The translations under genes and the position numbers were made by a program. The notes below the pieces were generated by a model. The model made no database searches and was not told where the DNA came from. It saw only the letters and a program-made list of their open reading frames with translations. This document shows, in pieces, positions 9,521 to 18,753 of a stretch of DNA of 64,000 nt; position 1 is the first letter of the stretch, and each line of letters starts with the position of its first letter. The stretch spans positions 148,467-212,466 of the forward strand of contig SCTK01000006.1 in assembly GCA_004298905.1 (NCBI GenBank), written 5' to 3'. Source of the DNA: Burkholderiaceae bacterium (GTDB lineage: Bacteria > Pseudomonadota > Gammaproteobacteria > Burkholderiales > Burkholderiaceae_D).

Positions 9521-10450
9521 ATGCCGATCAAACACCCGATCAAGCACTTTCTGCAATTCAAGGACCTGAGCCGCGCCGAGCTGGATCATGTTTTTGCGCG
9601 CAGCAAGATCATCAAGGACAAGTTCAAGCGTTACGAGGCTTACTACCCGCTGCAGGATCGCACGCTGGTGATGATTTTCGAAAAAGCCTCGACACGCACG
9701 CGGCTGTCGTTCGAAGCGGGCATGCATCAGCTCGGCGGCAGCGCAATCTATCTGAACACGCGTGATTCGCAACTGGGGCGTGGCGAGCCGGTGGAAGACG
9801 CGGCACAAGTGATCTCGCGCATGTGCGACATCGTGATGATTCGCACTTTCGAACAAAGCATCGTCGAGCGTTTCGCCGCCTCGTCGCGCGTGCCGATCGT
9901 CAATGGCCTGACCAACGAATATCATCCCTGCCAGGTGCTGGCCGACGTGTTCACCTACGTCGAACATCGCGGCAGCATTCAAAGCAAGACCGTGGCTTGG
10001 ATCGGTGACGCCAACAATATGTGCAACACCTGGTTGCAAGCCGCAGCCCTGCTCGATTTCAAACTGCACGTTTCGACGCCGCCCGGCTACACGCTCGACA
10101 AATCGCTGTTCGATGCGAACGAATTGGCGCATCTGCAAGTGTTTGCCGACCCGATGGCCGCCTGCAAAGACGCCGATCTGGTCAGCACCGATGTGTGGAC
10201 CAGCATGGGTTTTGAAGCCGAAAACGAAGCACGCTTGAAAGCCTTCGCCGATTGGCAGGTCGATGGGGACATGATGCGCGTGGCCAAATCCGACGCACTA
10301 TTCATGCACTGCCTGCCCGCACATCGCGGCGAGGAAGTCGCCGCCGAAGTGATCGACGGGCCGCATAGCGTGGTGTGGGATGAAGCAGAAAATCGATTGC
10401 ATGTACAAAAGGCATTAATGGAATACTTGTTGTGCGGCAAGGTTGAATAA
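9521..10450 (+). CDS. argF: Ornithine carbamoyltransferase
   Basis: ArgF joins ornithine and carbamoyl phosphate to give citrulline. The 309-residue protein contains the carbamoyl-phosphate motif STRTR (57-61), the conserved HPCQVLAD segment and the ornithine-site [10 protein letters not shown] near residue 263. It lies between argD and argG on the same strand, 22 nt before argG, and so probably shares their transcript. Confidence 0.96.
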   Translation: MPIKHPIKHFLQFKDLSRAELDHVFARSKIIKDKFKRYEAYYPLQDRTLVMIFEKASTRTRLSFEAGMHQLGGSAIYLNTRDSQLGRGEPVEDAAQVISRMCDIVMIRTFEQSIVERFAASSRVPIVNGLTNEYHPCQVLADVFTYVEHRGSIQSKTVAWIGDANNMCNTWLQAAALLDFKLHVSTPPGYTLDKSLFDANELAHLQVFADPMAACKDADLVSTDVWTSMGFEAENEARLKAFADWQVDGDMMRVAKSDALFMHCLPAHRGEEVAAEVIDGPHSVVWDEAENRLHVQKALMEYLLCGKVE

Positions 10451-10472
10451 GTTTTTGAATCAAGGAAGCAAA

Positions 10473-11702
10473 ATGAGCGATGTAAAAAAAGTTGTACTGG
10501 CCTACTCCGGTGGTCTCGATACCTCGGTGATTCTGAAATGGCTGCAAGACAATTATCAATGCGAGGTGGTCACGTTCACCGCCGACCTCGGTCAGGGTGA
10601 AGAACTGGAACCGGCGCGCCAGAAGGCATTGAAGTTCGGCATCAAGCCCGAGCACATTTTCATCGACGATCTGCGCGAAGAGTTCGTGCGCGATTTCGTC
10701 TTCCCGATGTTCCGCTGCAATGCGCTGTACGAAGGCGAGTATCTGCTCGGCACCTCGATCGCGCGCCCGCTGATCGCCAAGCGGCTGATCGACATCGCGC
10801 GCGAAACCGGCGCCGACACGATTTCCCACGGCGCCACCGGCAAGGGCAACGATCAGGTGCGTTTTGAATTGGGCGCCTATGCGTTGATGCCCAACGTCAA
10901 GATCATCGCTCCCTGGCGCGAATGGGATTTGCTGTCGCGCGAAAAACTGCTCGCCTACGCCGAGAAGCACGGCATCCCGGTCGAGATGAAACACAAGCAA
11001 GGCGGCGCGCCCTATTCGATGGACGCTAACCTGCTGCATATTTCCTTCGAAGGCCGCCATCTGGAAGATCCGAAAGCCGAAGCCGAAGAGGCGATGTGGC
11101 GCTGGACGGTTTCTCCCGAGCAAGCACCTGATGCGGCGGAATATGTCGATGTCGAATTCGAGCGCGGCGATGTCGTCGCCATCAATGGCACGCGCATGAA
11201 AGCGCATGAAGTGCTGACCAAGCTGAATGAGCTGGGCGGCAAGCATGGCATTGGCCGTCTCGACCTGGTTGAGAATCGCTACGTCGGCATGAAATCGCGC
11301 GGCTGCTATGAAACCCCCGGCGGCACGATTCTGCTCAAAGCGCATCGCGGCATCGAATCGATCACGCTCGATCGCGAAGTCGCACATCTGAAAGACGATC
11401 TAATGCCGCGCTACGCCAGCCTGGTGTACAACGGCTACTGGTGGAGTCCGGAGCGTCGCGCTCTGCAAGTTTTGATCGACCACACGCAGCAAAATGTGAA
11501 CGGCTGGGTACGCCTCAAATTGTACAAAGGCAGCGTCAGCGTGGTCGCGCGCGACTCGAAGGACACCCTGTTCGACCAAACCATCGCCACCTTCGACGAC
11601 GACGGCGGTGCCTACAATCAGGCCGACGCCGGCGGCTTCATCAAACTCAACGCACTGCGCATGCGCATTGCCGAGAATGCGCGTTTGAAACGCAACAAAT
11701 AA
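10473..11702 (+). CDS. argG: Argininosuccinate synthase
   Basis: ArgG condenses citrulline and aspartate using ATP. The 409-residue protein has the N-type ATP pyrophosphatase loop SGGLDTS (12-18) and the conserved [16 protein letters not shown]. The ATG at 10473 follows an AAGGAAG ribosome-binding site. The frame extends 10 codons earlier into the end of argF, which is not needed. The next gene, ppnP, starts 7 nt after the stop. Confidence 0.96.
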   Translation: MSDVKKVVLAYSGGLDTSVILKWLQDNYQCEVVTFTADLGQGEELEPARQKALKFGIKPEHIFIDDLREEFVRDFVFPMFRCNALYEGEYLLGTSIARPLIAKRLIDIARETGADTISHGATGKGNDQVRFELGAYALMPNVKIIAPWREWDLLSREKLLAYAEKHGIPVEMKHKQGGAPYSMDANLLHISFEGRHLEDPKAEAEEAMWRWTVSPEQAPDAAEYVDVEFERGDVVAINGTRMKAHEVLTKLNELGGKHGIGRLDLVENRYVGMKSRGCYETPGGTILLKAHRGIESITLDREVAHLKDDLMPRYASLVYNGYWWSPERRALQVLIDHTQQNVNGWVRLKLYKGSVSVVARDSKDTLFDQTIATFDDDGGAYNQADAGGFIKLNALRMRIAENARLKRNK

Positions 11703-11709
11703 TTCAGGA

Positions 11710-12030
11710 ATGAAAATGACCGAACAATTCGACAACGTCACCGTCGCCACCAAAGCCAACGTTTATTTCGATGGCAAGTGCGTCTCGCACACCATCAAAC
11801 TGCCCAACGGCGTGCGCAAAAGCGTGGGCGTGATTTTGCCCAGCAGCCTGACCTTCAACACCGGCGCGCCGGAAATCATGGAATTGATCGAAGGCCGCTG
11901 CAAGGTCACGCTCAAAGGCGAAACCAGCGCGACGGAATACACCGGCGGCCAAAGCTTCAACGTGCCGGGCGACTCCAGCTTTGCCATCGAAACGCTGGAG
12001 ACCTTGCATTACATTTGCCACTTTGAATAA
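11710..12030 (+). CDS. ppnP: Pyrimidine/purine nucleoside phosphorylase (DUF1255)
   Basis: PpnP is a small cupin phosphorylase that splits several nucleosides into base and ribose 1-phosphate. The 106-residue protein matches the family: ANVYFDGKCVSHTI, KSVGVILPSSLTFNTGAPEIMELIEG and the C-terminal cupin stretch GGQSFNVPGDSSFAIE. It starts right after argG, preceded by AGGAA, and may be read from the arg transcript, though no arginine role is known. Confidence 0.92.
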   Translation: MKMTEQFDNVTVATKANVYFDGKCVSHTIKLPNGVRKSVGVILPSSLTFNTGAPEIMELIEGRCKVTLKGETSATEYTGGQSFNVPGDSSFAIETLETLHYICHFE

Positions 12031-12036
12031 GCCGGT

Positions 12037-12672
12037 GTGACTTACAGCGTCAAGGAAATCTTCTACACACTTCAGGGCGAAGGCGCGCAAGCAGGCAGCC
12101 CCGCGGTCTTCTGCCGCTTTGCCGGGTGCAATCTGTGGAGTGGACGCGAGGAAGACCGTGCCAACGCACAATGCAATTTTTGCGATACCGATTTTGTCGG
12201 CACCGATGGCACGCTGGGTGGCAAATATGAAACGGCCGAGCAGTTGGCGGCGCAGATTGCAGCGCAATGGCCGTCAACCTCCTCGGCGCAGCGTCTGACT
12301 GTGCTGACCGGCGGCGAACCGCTGCTGCAACTGGACGCCGCGCTGATCGATGCGCTGCATGCCGAGGGTTTTCGCATCGCCGTGGAAAGCAATGGCACGC
12401 TGGCGGCGCCGGAAGGAATCGACTGGCTATGCATCAGCCCCAAGGCTGGCAACCCGTTGGCGCAAACGCGAGGACAGGAATTGAAGGTGGTGTGGCCACA
12501 GCTGGGCCTGGATCTGGAAGCACTGGAACAGCTTGAATTTGCACATTTCTTCCTGCAACCGATGGACAGCCCGCAACGCAGTGTCAACACTGAGGCTTGC
12601 ATCGCCTATTGCCTGCAACATCCGCACTGGCGGCTGAGCCTGCAAACGCACAAGATTACCGGCATACGATGA
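12037..12672 (+). CDS. queE: 7-carboxy-7-deazaguanine synthase
   Basis: QueE is a radical SAM enzyme that converts 6-carboxytetrahydropterin to 7-carboxy-7-deazaguanine in queuosine synthesis. The 211-residue protein starts with GTG and opens KEIFYTLQGEGAQAG. Its iron-sulfur cysteines are C31, C46 and C49, giving the CX14CX2C spacing known for Burkholderia QueE instead of the usual CX3CX2C. TGGEPLLQLD and ISPKAGNP also fit the family. The stop overlaps the queD start (ATGA). Confidence 0.94.
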   Translation: MTYSVKEIFYTLQGEGAQAGSPAVFCRFAGCNLWSGREEDRANAQCNFCDTDFVGTDGTLGGKYETAEQLAAQIAAQWPSTSSAQRLTVLTGGEPLLQLDAALIDALHAEGFRIAVESNGTLAAPEGIDWLCISPKAGNPLAQTRGQELKVVWPQLGLDLEALEQLEFAHFFLQPMDSPQRSVNTEACIAYCLQHPHWRLSLQTHKITGIR

Positions 12673-13130
12673 AAACAGAACTGCTCACCATCACCCGCAA
12701 GATCGAATTCGATGCCGGTCATCGCATCCCCGATCACGGCAGCCAGTGCCGCAACATGCACGGCCATCGCTATGTGCTGGAAGCCACCGTCACCGGCGAA
12801 GTTCATCAGCGCGATGGCGATCCGGAAAACGGCATGGTGACGGATTTCTCGTCACTGAAGCAACTGATGCTGGAGAGTGTGGGCAATCCCTGGGATCACG
12901 CCTTCCTCGTCTATCGCAACGACCGAGAAGTTTTGAACTTCCTGCACAGCCTGCCCGAACACAAAACCGTCGTGCTCGATGCCGTCCCCACCGCCGAAAA
13001 CCTCGTGCGCATCGCCGCCGCACAACTCACGCAAGCCTTGCGCGAACGCTATGGCAACGCCGTCACGCTCGTGAATCTGCGCTTGTATGAAACGCCGAAT
13101 TGCTGGGCGGATGTCCAACCCCAGCGTTGA
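12669..13130 (+). CDS. queD: 6-carboxytetrahydropterin synthase
   Basis: QueD forms 6-carboxytetrahydropterin from dihydroneopterin triphosphate, the step before QueE. The 153-residue protein has the zinc histidines H18, H31 and H33 (DAGHR and MHGHRY), a catalytic Cys at C27, and DHAFLVY and the PTAENLV motif. The ATG at 12669 overlaps the queE stop, which supports it over the longer frame. No queC or queF is nearby. Confidence 0.93.
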   Translation: MKTELLTITRKIEFDAGHRIPDHGSQCRNMHGHRYVLEATVTGEVHQRDGDPENGMVTDFSSLKQLMLESVGNPWDHAFLVYRNDREVLNFLHSLPEHKTVVLDAVPTAENLVRIAAAQLTQALRERYGNAVTLVNLRLYETPNCWADVQPQR

Positions 13131-13154
13131 CTGCAGAGTCCATACAAGGAAGGT

Positions 13155-13577
13155 TTAGGCGTCTGCTCTTCCGCTGTCTTGCGCTTCAATGAACGCCTTG
13201 CGAAAGCCCATGGGCTCGGCGATACCGGTGAGCGGGGCATGGGAACTGCCTGTACCTGAGACAATGAGTGTGCCGAAGTTGAAGAGCCGACCAAGCAACC
13301 CTTGCTCCACCTGAATGCTTTCAACTTTGTTCAAGTTGATCTCGACCGTCTGACGGCGAACGAAGCCATGTTTGACGATGACTCGTTTTGTCGTGACTGC
13401 CAGTTCCACCGATTTGTAGCGCACGTAGGCAATGCCCAGGAATATGAGGCCGAGCCCGAAAGCTGGGAGCAGCAGGACGCCGGCGGTAATGAGATGCCAA
13501 AGCGACCAAAGACTGATGTGACCGATGTGCACGATCTTCTCGTCCTTGACCAACGCTTGTTCAACATAGCTGGACAT
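13155..13577 (-). CDS. Membrane-anchored bacterial PH-domain protein
   Basis: A 140-residue protein with two adjacent hydrophobic helices (about 24-52) is followed by a bacterial PH-like (YdbS/DUF304) domain with the characteristic LAVTTKRVIVKHGFVRRQTVEINLNKVESIQVEQGLLGRLFNFGTL run (only family core quoted in part: ITTKRVI-type strand and LGRLFNFGT). Function is unknown; related proteins sit in the inner membrane. It is convergent with queD and has its own promoter region before 13577. Confidence 0.85.
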   Translation of the reverse strand: MSSYVEQALVKDEKIVHIGHISLWSLWHLITAGVLLLPAFGLGLIFLGIAYVRYKSVELAVTTKRVIVKHGFVRRQTVEINLNKVESIQVEQGLLGRLFNFGTLIVSGTGSSHAPLTGIAEPMGFRKAFIEAQDSGRADA

Positions 13578-13655
13578 TGAAACACCTCAGGGTTGGAAAG
13601 CAAAAATGTACGGACAGAAGATGATTTGCGGCACCTAACTAAAAGCAGGCATCCC

Positions 13656-14096
13656 TTATTTGGTACGGTACTGGCAATCGGTCTTGGTGCAATTAGCATA
13701 GAGCGCGAGTGAATGCTCTTGCAAGGCGAAGCCGCGTTCCTTGGCGACCTTGTGCTGGCGCTTCTCGATTTCAGGATCGAAAAATTCTTCCACCCGGCCG
13801 CAAGTGAGGCACACGAGATGATCGTGATGCGTGCCTTCATTCAGCTCAAACACCGCCTTGCCGGTTTCAAAATGGCTGCGTGCCAGCAGACCGGCCTGCT
13901 CGAATTGAGTCAGCACACGGTAGACCGTGGCCAACCCAACATCCATGTTTTCCTGCACCAGTTGGCGATACACGTCTTCCGCGCTCAGATGGCGTTGTGT
14001 GTTGTTCTTGAACAGCTCAAGAATCTTCAAACGCGGGCCGGTGGCTTTCAGGCCAATGCTTTTGAGGTCTTCCGGGTTGGGGGTTTGATGTGACAT
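13656..14096 (-). CDS. fur: Ferric uptake regulator
   Basis: Fur is the iron-dependent repressor. The 146-residue protein has the winged helix with [10 protein letters not shown] and [18 protein letters not shown], the metal site HHDH (90-93), and CLTC (C96, C99), plus a C-terminal CTKTDC pair. The frame extends 32 codons upstream, over the divergent bamE promoter; the ATG at 14096 ([10 protein letters not shown]) gives the family start. Divergence from an OmlA/BamE lipoprotein gene is a known fur neighbourhood. Confidence 0.96.
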   Translation of the reverse strand: MSHQTPNPEDLKSIGLKATGPRLKILELFKNNTQRHLSAEDVYRQLVQENMDVGLATVYRVLTQFEQAGLLARSHFETGKAVFELNEGTHHDHLVCLTCGRVEEFFDPEIEKRQHKVAKERGFALQEHSLALYANCTKTDCQYRTK

Positions 14097-14200
14097 GTCA
14101 AGCTCACTGCCCGCAGCGCGGGTCGATTGAATTGGCTTATGATATAGCGTTTTTGCGCGCCGCTGCGCAGGCACCGAGAAAAATCTACCCAAGAATCCCT

Positions 14201-15112
14201 ATGAAAAATATCGTTAAGAGATCCCGGCTTGTTGTCTGCCTGGGGGTGTTCGCGCTGGTCTTGAGCGGCTGCGAAAGCCTGAACAGTTACGTGCCCAATT
14301 TCATCGCGCCGCACAAGGTGGAAATCCAGCAGGGCAATGTCGTGACGCCGGAACAAGTGTCCCACTTGCAGCCCGGCATGACGCGTGACCAAGTGCGGTT
14401 TTTGCTCGGCACACCCCTGCTCTCGGATATCTTTCACACCAACCGCTGGGATTACTTGTTCCGGCTGAAAAAATCGGATGGCAGTCTGGAAGAATACAAG
14501 CTGACGGTGTTCTTCGATGAAAATCGTTTGCGCAATTACACGACCACGCTATCGGTTCCTAAAGCCGAGGCGGCTGACAATGCTGCCGACAATACTGCTA
14601 ACGACGCCCCCGCTGCCGACACTGCCGCACCCGCCATAGAGGCCACTCCGGCGCCTGTCGCTGTCGCCCCTGTCGACGCATCCAGTCCACCCAGCGCAGC
14701 AAACACTACCACTGCAGCCGCACAAGACCCGGCACCGCAGGCGCCTGCAACCCCAAGCTTTGATGCGGTGGCAGAAGAAACCGCCGTGCGCACTGTGATT
14801 GAGAGCTGGCGCGCGGCCTGGTCGGGTCAGGATGTCAAAACGTATCTGAGCCACTACGCCCGCAGCTTCAAGCCCCAGGACGTGACGCGCAGTGTTTGGC
14901 AAGTGCATCGCAAGATTGCGCTGACCGCGCCGAAAACCATCACGGTCACGCTGGACGAAATCGAGATCAACGTGGCCGATGCCGGTCACGCCAGCGCGCA
15001 ATTCCGGCAGGATTATCGATCCGACCGCCTGACCGAAGCGGGCCGCAAAACCCTGACGCTGGTCAAGGAAGACGGCCAGTGGAAAATCGCCCGCGAACAG
15101 TTCAGTAAATAA
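14201..15112 (+). CDS. bamE: BamE lipoprotein with C-terminal NTF2-like extension
   Basis: BamE (OmlA/SmpA) is a small lipoprotein of the outer-membrane BAM complex. The signal peptide ends in lipobox LVLSGC with lipidated C24. Residues about 40-115 are the BamE fold (LQPGMTRDQVRFLLGTPLL, RWDYLFRL). Usual BamE is 110-180 residues; this protein is 303. A low-complexity Ala/Pro linker (about 116-186) is followed by an NTF2/SnoaL-like domain (AVRTVIESWRAAWSGQDVKT, ending LVKEDGQWKIAREQFSK). The ATG at 14201 begins the signal peptide. A TATGAT -10-like sequence lies about 60 nt upstream. Confidence 0.88.
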   Translation: MKNIVKRSRLVVCLGVFALVLSGCESLNSYVPNFIAPHKVEIQQGNVVTPEQVSHLQPGMTRDQVRFLLGTPLLSDIFHTNRWDYLFRLKKSDGSLEEYKLTVFFDENRLRNYTTTLSVPKAEAADNAADNTANDAPAADTAAPAIEATPAPVAVAPVDASSPPSAANTTTAAAQDPAPQAPATPSFDAVAEETAVRTVIESWRAAWSGQDVKTYLSHYARSFKPQDVTRSVWQVHRKIALTAPKTITVTLDEIEINVADAGHASAQFRQDYRSDRLTEAGRKTLTLVKEDGQWKIAREQFSK

Positions 15113-15121
15113 TCTTCAGCC

Positions 15122-15928
15122 ATGTCAAAAATGAAAATTGCAATTGCCGGGGCCAGCGGCCGCATGGGCCACATGCTGGTTGAAGCGGTGTTGAACCACC
15201 CCGAGGCGCAACTGGCGGGCGCGCTGGACATCCCCGGCAGCCCGGCGCTGGGACGCGATGCGGCGGACTTCATGGGTCAACGCAGTGGCGTCACCATCAC
15301 TGCCGATCTGGATGCCGGTTTGCGCGATGCTGAGTATCTGATCGACTTCACACGCCCCGAAGGCACGCTGAAACATCTCGATGCCTGCGTGGCCAAAGGC
15401 GTCAAGTTGATTATCGGCACCACCGGTTTCGACGACGCTGGTAAGGCGGCAATTGCCGCCGCCGCGCAAAAAATCGGCATTGTCTTTGCACCCAACATGA
15501 GCGTGGGCGTGAACGCGGTGTTCAAGTTGCTGGATGTCGCGGCGCGCATTTTGAATCAAGGCTACGACATCGAAATCATCGAAGCCCATCACCGGCACAA
15601 AGTCGATGCGCCTTCCGGCACCGCGCTCGGCATGGGACAGGTGGTCGCCAATGCCCTGGGGCGCGACCTCAAGCAATGCGCCGTCTATGGCCGTGAAGGC
15701 GTCACCGGCGAACGTGACCCGTCGACCATCGGCTTTGCCACCGTGCGCGGCGGCGACGTGGTGGGCGACCACACGGTCTTGTTTGCCGGCATCGGCGAAC
15801 GCATCGAGATCACCCACAAATCCAGCAGCCGCATGACCTACGCTAATGGCTCGCTGCGCGCCGCCGCTTTTCTGCGTGACAAGCCGCATGGTCTGTTCGA
15901 CATGCAGGATGTGCTGGGCTTGAAATAA
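15122..15928 (+). CDS. dapB: 4-hydroxy-tetrahydrodipicolinate reductase
   Basis: DapB reduces the product of DapA with NAD(P)H in lysine and diaminopimelate synthesis. The 268-residue protein has the nucleotide-binding GASGRMG near the N-terminus, the conserved [18 protein letters not shown] catalytic stretch and a C-terminal tail ending QDVLGLK. It lies 9 nt after bamE and 18 nt before an exbB-like gene, probably co-transcribed. Confidence 0.96.
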   Translation: MSKMKIAIAGASGRMGHMLVEAVLNHPEAQLAGALDIPGSPALGRDAADFMGQRSGVTITADLDAGLRDAEYLIDFTRPEGTLKHLDACVAKGVKLIIGTTGFDDAGKAAIAAAAQKIGIVFAPNMSVGVNAVFKLLDVAARILNQGYDIEIIEAHHRHKVDAPSGTALGMGQVVANALGRDLKQCAVYGREGVTGERDPSTIGFATVRGGDVVGDHTVLFAGIGERIEITHKSSSRMTYANGSLRAAAFLRDKPHGLFDMQDVLGLK

Positions 15929-15946
15929 CTTTTCATCACGACGATC

Positions 15947-16630
15947 ATGGATCAACCTCTCGGCCTGATGCATTTCTGGAGCAACGGTGATGGCGTCATT
16001 CACGCCGTCGCCTATCTGCTGTTGCTGATGTCGATTGCCAGCTGGTACTGGATTTTTCTCAAGTCCTGGAACCTGTGGCAAGCACGCCGTGCGGCGTTGA
16101 CGGCATTGCCGCAATTCTGGGGCGCGCCCAGTCTGGAAGATGCAACCGCTCAACTACAAACCGCCGATAGCGAAAAACTGTTCGCCCCGCTCGCCGCCGT
16201 CGCTCTGCAAGCCGCGCAGCGCCCGCCGGAAAACAACAGCCTCAACGCCAAGGTGGATCCTTCCGATCTGATTACCCGCAGCCTGCGCCAGCAAATCAGC
16301 CGCGCCGCGGCACAACTGGAATCGGGCATGACGCTGCTCGCTTCAGTCGGCAGCACTGCGCCTTTTGTTGGCTTGTTCGGCACGGTGTGGGGCATCTACC
16401 ATGCGCTGCTGAATATCGCCGGCGCCGGACAGATTGCCATTGACCGCGTGGCGGGTCCGGTGGGCGAAGCGTTGATCATGACGGCCCTGGGTCTGGCCGT
16501 TGCGATCCCCGCCGTACTCGCCTACAACGCCTTTGCACGCGGGCAGCGCCTGCTCTTGGCCGAGCTCGATGGCTTTGCCCATGATCTGCACGCGACGCTG
16601 ACCACTGGCAGCCGCGTCAACGTGCAATAG
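15947..16630 (+). CDS. exbB: Second ExbB/TolQ-family proton channel protein
   Basis: A 227-residue MotA/TolQ/ExbB family protein with one N-terminal TM (about 18-38), a cytoplasmic stretch, and two C-terminal helices holding MTLLASVGSTAPFVGLFGTVWGIYHALL and VGEALIMTALGLAVAIPAVLAYNAF signatures (shortened here to SVGSTAPFVGLFGTVWGIYH). It is more like classical ExbB than the copy at 1565. It is followed by exbD after 16 nt. No tonB or receptor is adjacent. Confidence 0.92.
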   Translation: MDQPLGLMHFWSNGDGVIHAVAYLLLLMSIASWYWIFLKSWNLWQARRAALTALPQFWGAPSLEDATAQLQTADSEKLFAPLAAVALQAAQRPPENNSLNAKVDPSDLITRSLRQQISRAAAQLESGMTLLASVGSTAPFVGLFGTVWGIYHALLNIAGAGQIAIDRVAGPVGEALIMTALGLAVAIPAVLAYNAFARGQRLLLAELDGFAHDLHATLTTGSRVNVQ

Positions 16631-16646
16631 CCTCGGAAAACACGAC

Positions 16647-17078
16647 ATGCCTTTCGGCGGATTCGACCAAAACCAGCATCAAGCACCCATCGCGGAAATC
16701 AACACAACGCCGCTGGTCGATGTGATGCTGGTGTTGCTGGTGATCTTCATCATCACCGCACCTTTGCTGACCAGTGCCCTCAAACTCGATTTACCTAAAG
16801 CGGACGCGCCTGCCAGCGGCGCAGCACCCGACATCATCACACTGGCGATCGACCGCGACAATACGCTGTTCTGGAACGACGAGAAAATCGACGCGGCACA
16901 ACTCAAGGCGCGCTTGCAAACTGCCGCACAGCAAAGCACAGCGCCAGAACTGCATTTGCGCGCTGACAAAAACACCCGCTACGAGACCATCGCCCAAATC
17001 ATCGCCACCGCACAGCAAGCCGGCCTGCAAAAAATCGGGTTTGTGACGGAAGCCCCCGGCCGAAACCCTCGCCCCTGA
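16647..17078 (+). CDS. exbD: Second ExbD/TolR-family protein
   Basis: This 143-residue protein has the ExbD signature IAEINTTPLVDVMLVLLVIF. Asp25 aligns with the essential Asp25 of E. coli ExbD. After the single TM comes a periplasmic domain ending in QAGLQKIGFVTEAP. It pairs with the upstream exbB and makes a second proton motor separate from that at 1565-2598. Confidence 0.93.
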   Translation: MPFGGFDQNQHQAPIAEINTTPLVDVMLVLLVIFIITAPLLTSALKLDLPKADAPASGAAPDIITLAIDRDNTLFWNDEKIDAAQLKARLQTAAQQSTAPELHLRADKNTRYETIAQIIATAQQAGLQKIGFVTEAPGRNPRP

Positions 17079-17215
17079 AAAGCGTGAACGCGGCAGATTT
17101 GGTCTGTTAGCTCAGATACAACCGTTCGACATGAGCGAAACTTCCCCTTATAAAAGGTTGGACCTCGCGTTCAGGCCCTAATCTTCGAACGCTATGTCGA
17201 TGGACGATTTTCGCC

Positions 17216-17770
17216 TTACATGAAAAGTAGTGCCACTGTCATAGCGGCAGCAGGCAGGGATACAGTCAAGCTCGCTTGCAGTATCAAAAAACAGAAAGCG
17301 ACAATGTCAGAGGTACATGGAGTGAGTTTCTCCATGGGTGCTGAATCTGCCCGAATCTCACTAAGGGGCATTTGAAGAAACTCACATGTCGTTTCTGTTC
17401 TATAGAGGCTGCGTCCCCTACGACCCCTCAGAAACGCCCGCCATATGGCGCGCGGCGACCAACAAATACCAACCACAACCAACGGAAGGCAAAATAAAGT
17501 CGCTGCAGGATGAGGAAAGCGGCCTGCGGCAAATTCCCATGTGGCCATTTGAAATTCGCCTCGCATCGAACAGGGATAGCCGGTCAAAATATGATGGAGA
17601 TCGTGCCGCATGATCGCTTCACGTCGCCAGCCGAAATTCGGTAAGGTTAGCGTGACGCGACCTACTCGACAGATCCAGACAGGCGAAGTGGCATATGCAG
17701 GATCTAGGCCGTTCGCTTTCCGGAATTTTTCCAGCGCGTCGCCAACACTGATTTCACAGTCTTGCTGCAT
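17216..17770 (-). CDS. COQ4-like protein with HDxxHx11E motif
   Basis: A 184-residue protein that I assign only by motif. Residues H56-D57-x-x-H60, followed by exactly 11 residues and E72, reproduce the HDxxH-x11-E metal motif of COQ4, the ubiquinone-biosynthesis protein, in RHDLHHILTGYPCSMRGE. Two hydrophobic segments follow (about 90-108 and 155-183), suggesting membrane association. It lies 2 nt downstream of the desaturase gene and is the last member of a four-gene minus-strand operon. The substrate is unknown; a role on a lipid or quinone is inference. Confidence 0.6.
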   Translation of the reverse strand: MQQDCEISVGDALEKFRKANGLDPAYATSPVWICRVGRVTLTLPNFGWRREAIMRHDLHHILTGYPCSMRGEFQMATWEFAAGRFPHPAATLFCLPLVVVGICWSPRAIWRAFLRGRRGRSLYRTETTCEFLQMPLSEIRADSAPMEKLTPCTSDIVAFCFLILQASLTVSLPAAAMTVALLFM

Positions 17771-17772
17771 GA

Positions 17773-18753
17773 TTAAATTCTGTTGCAGGTCATCTCAGCT
17801 TGGCCGGGAGCAGCGACCGAAAGAGCGCGTGCCGTGACCGGGCTGATTCCTGCACGCGGCGGCAGGTTCGCCGGTACGTTAACGTTCCAAGCCAGACCGA
17901 CAGCCTCAAGCAATTGAACGAACCGCCATCCGAGATCGATTTGCCCAGGGTAGAGTCCGTGTCGAGCCGAGGCGGGGAATGCATGGTGATTGCTGTGCCA
18001 GCTTTCACCCATAGTGGGAATTGCCATGATCGGCACGTTATGCGCCTGAATCACGGCGCCATCGACTAACCAGTCCTGCGGCCCTCTGGTGTGCGCAAAA
18101 TAAGAAATAAACCAATGCATAGTCGTACAGGCTGCCACGCGCACAAATACGCCCCAGGCTAACCATGGCATGCCTCCCAACAAAAAGAGGCAAATGCCGA
18201 TCGGAATCTGGTGAAGCATCCAGGTTCGATCAAGGAAGCGGTAGAAAGGATCGTCGCCGATTCCGGGTCCTGGATCGAAACCGGGCGGGTGCACCAACTT
18301 CAGTTTCCCATGCAGATAAACAATTCCATCGATCCACATGGCCTTTCCATGTCTGAGAAAAACGTGGCAATCCGGTTGCCGTTGCGCCCAGTCACGGCTG
18401 TCGTGAAGCCGAATGGTCCACAGAGGCCCTCCCATGCCGACCACGGTGCCGAACCAAACCAAGGTGCGCTCGACCCACTTCGGGCATTCAAAACTGCGAT
18501 GAATGAGACGACGATGGAACCCAACGGAATGGCCGGCACATAGAGTGATGGCAGACGCTGTCAGAAACACCGCGACGGCACCCCAACTGAAATGGAGCGT
18601 CCCAAAAACCACTGCGCCAACCAGCATCCCGCCATTCCAAATTGAGCGCAGCGGGTCCCAAACTACGCGTCCCTCAACCGCGCTTGCAGTATCCAAATTG
18701 GTGAGCGAGTTGACTTTGTAATGATCAATCGTATTTTGCATCTTGTTGCTCAT
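17773..18753 (-). CDS. Fatty-acid desaturase family protein with altered second histidine box
   Basis: Membrane di-iron desaturases insert double bonds into acyl chains. The 326-residue protein has hydrophobic segments near 42-72 and 180-225. The first histidine box is HSVGFHRRLIH (75-85) and the third is GESWHSNHH (about 249-257), both typical of acyl-CoA delta-9 desaturases. The second box, normally HRxHH, reads LHDSRDWAQRQPDCH (116-130) and lacks the paired histidines. It overlaps the upstream regulator by 4 nt (ATGA) and is followed by the COQ4-like gene. Activity may be altered. Confidence 0.8.
   Translation of the reverse strand: MSNKMQNTIDHYKVNSLTNLDTASAVEGRVVWDPLRSIWNGGMLVGAVVFGTLHFSWGAVAVFLTASAITLCAGHSVGFHRRLIHRSFECPKWVERTLVWFGTVVGMGGPLWTIRLHDSRDWAQRQPDCHVFLRHGKAMWIDGIVYLHGKLKLVHPPGFDPGPGIGDDPFYRFLDRTWMLHQIPIGICLFLLGGMPWLAWGVFVRVAACTTMHWFISYFAHTRGPQDWLVDGAVIQAHNVPIMAIPTMGESWHSNHHAFPASARHGLYPGQIDLGWRFVQLLEAVGLAWNVNVPANLPPRAGISPVTARALSVAAPGQAEMTCNRI

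Noticed and set aside
8327..10138. A 603-codon frame on the minus strand opposite argD and argF
   Set aside because: It is a high-GC antisense shadow over two certain enzymes; its translation shows no domain.
14090..14200. Longer N-terminus for BamE
   Set aside because: It would place residues before a complete lipoprotein signal peptide and overlap the fur start.
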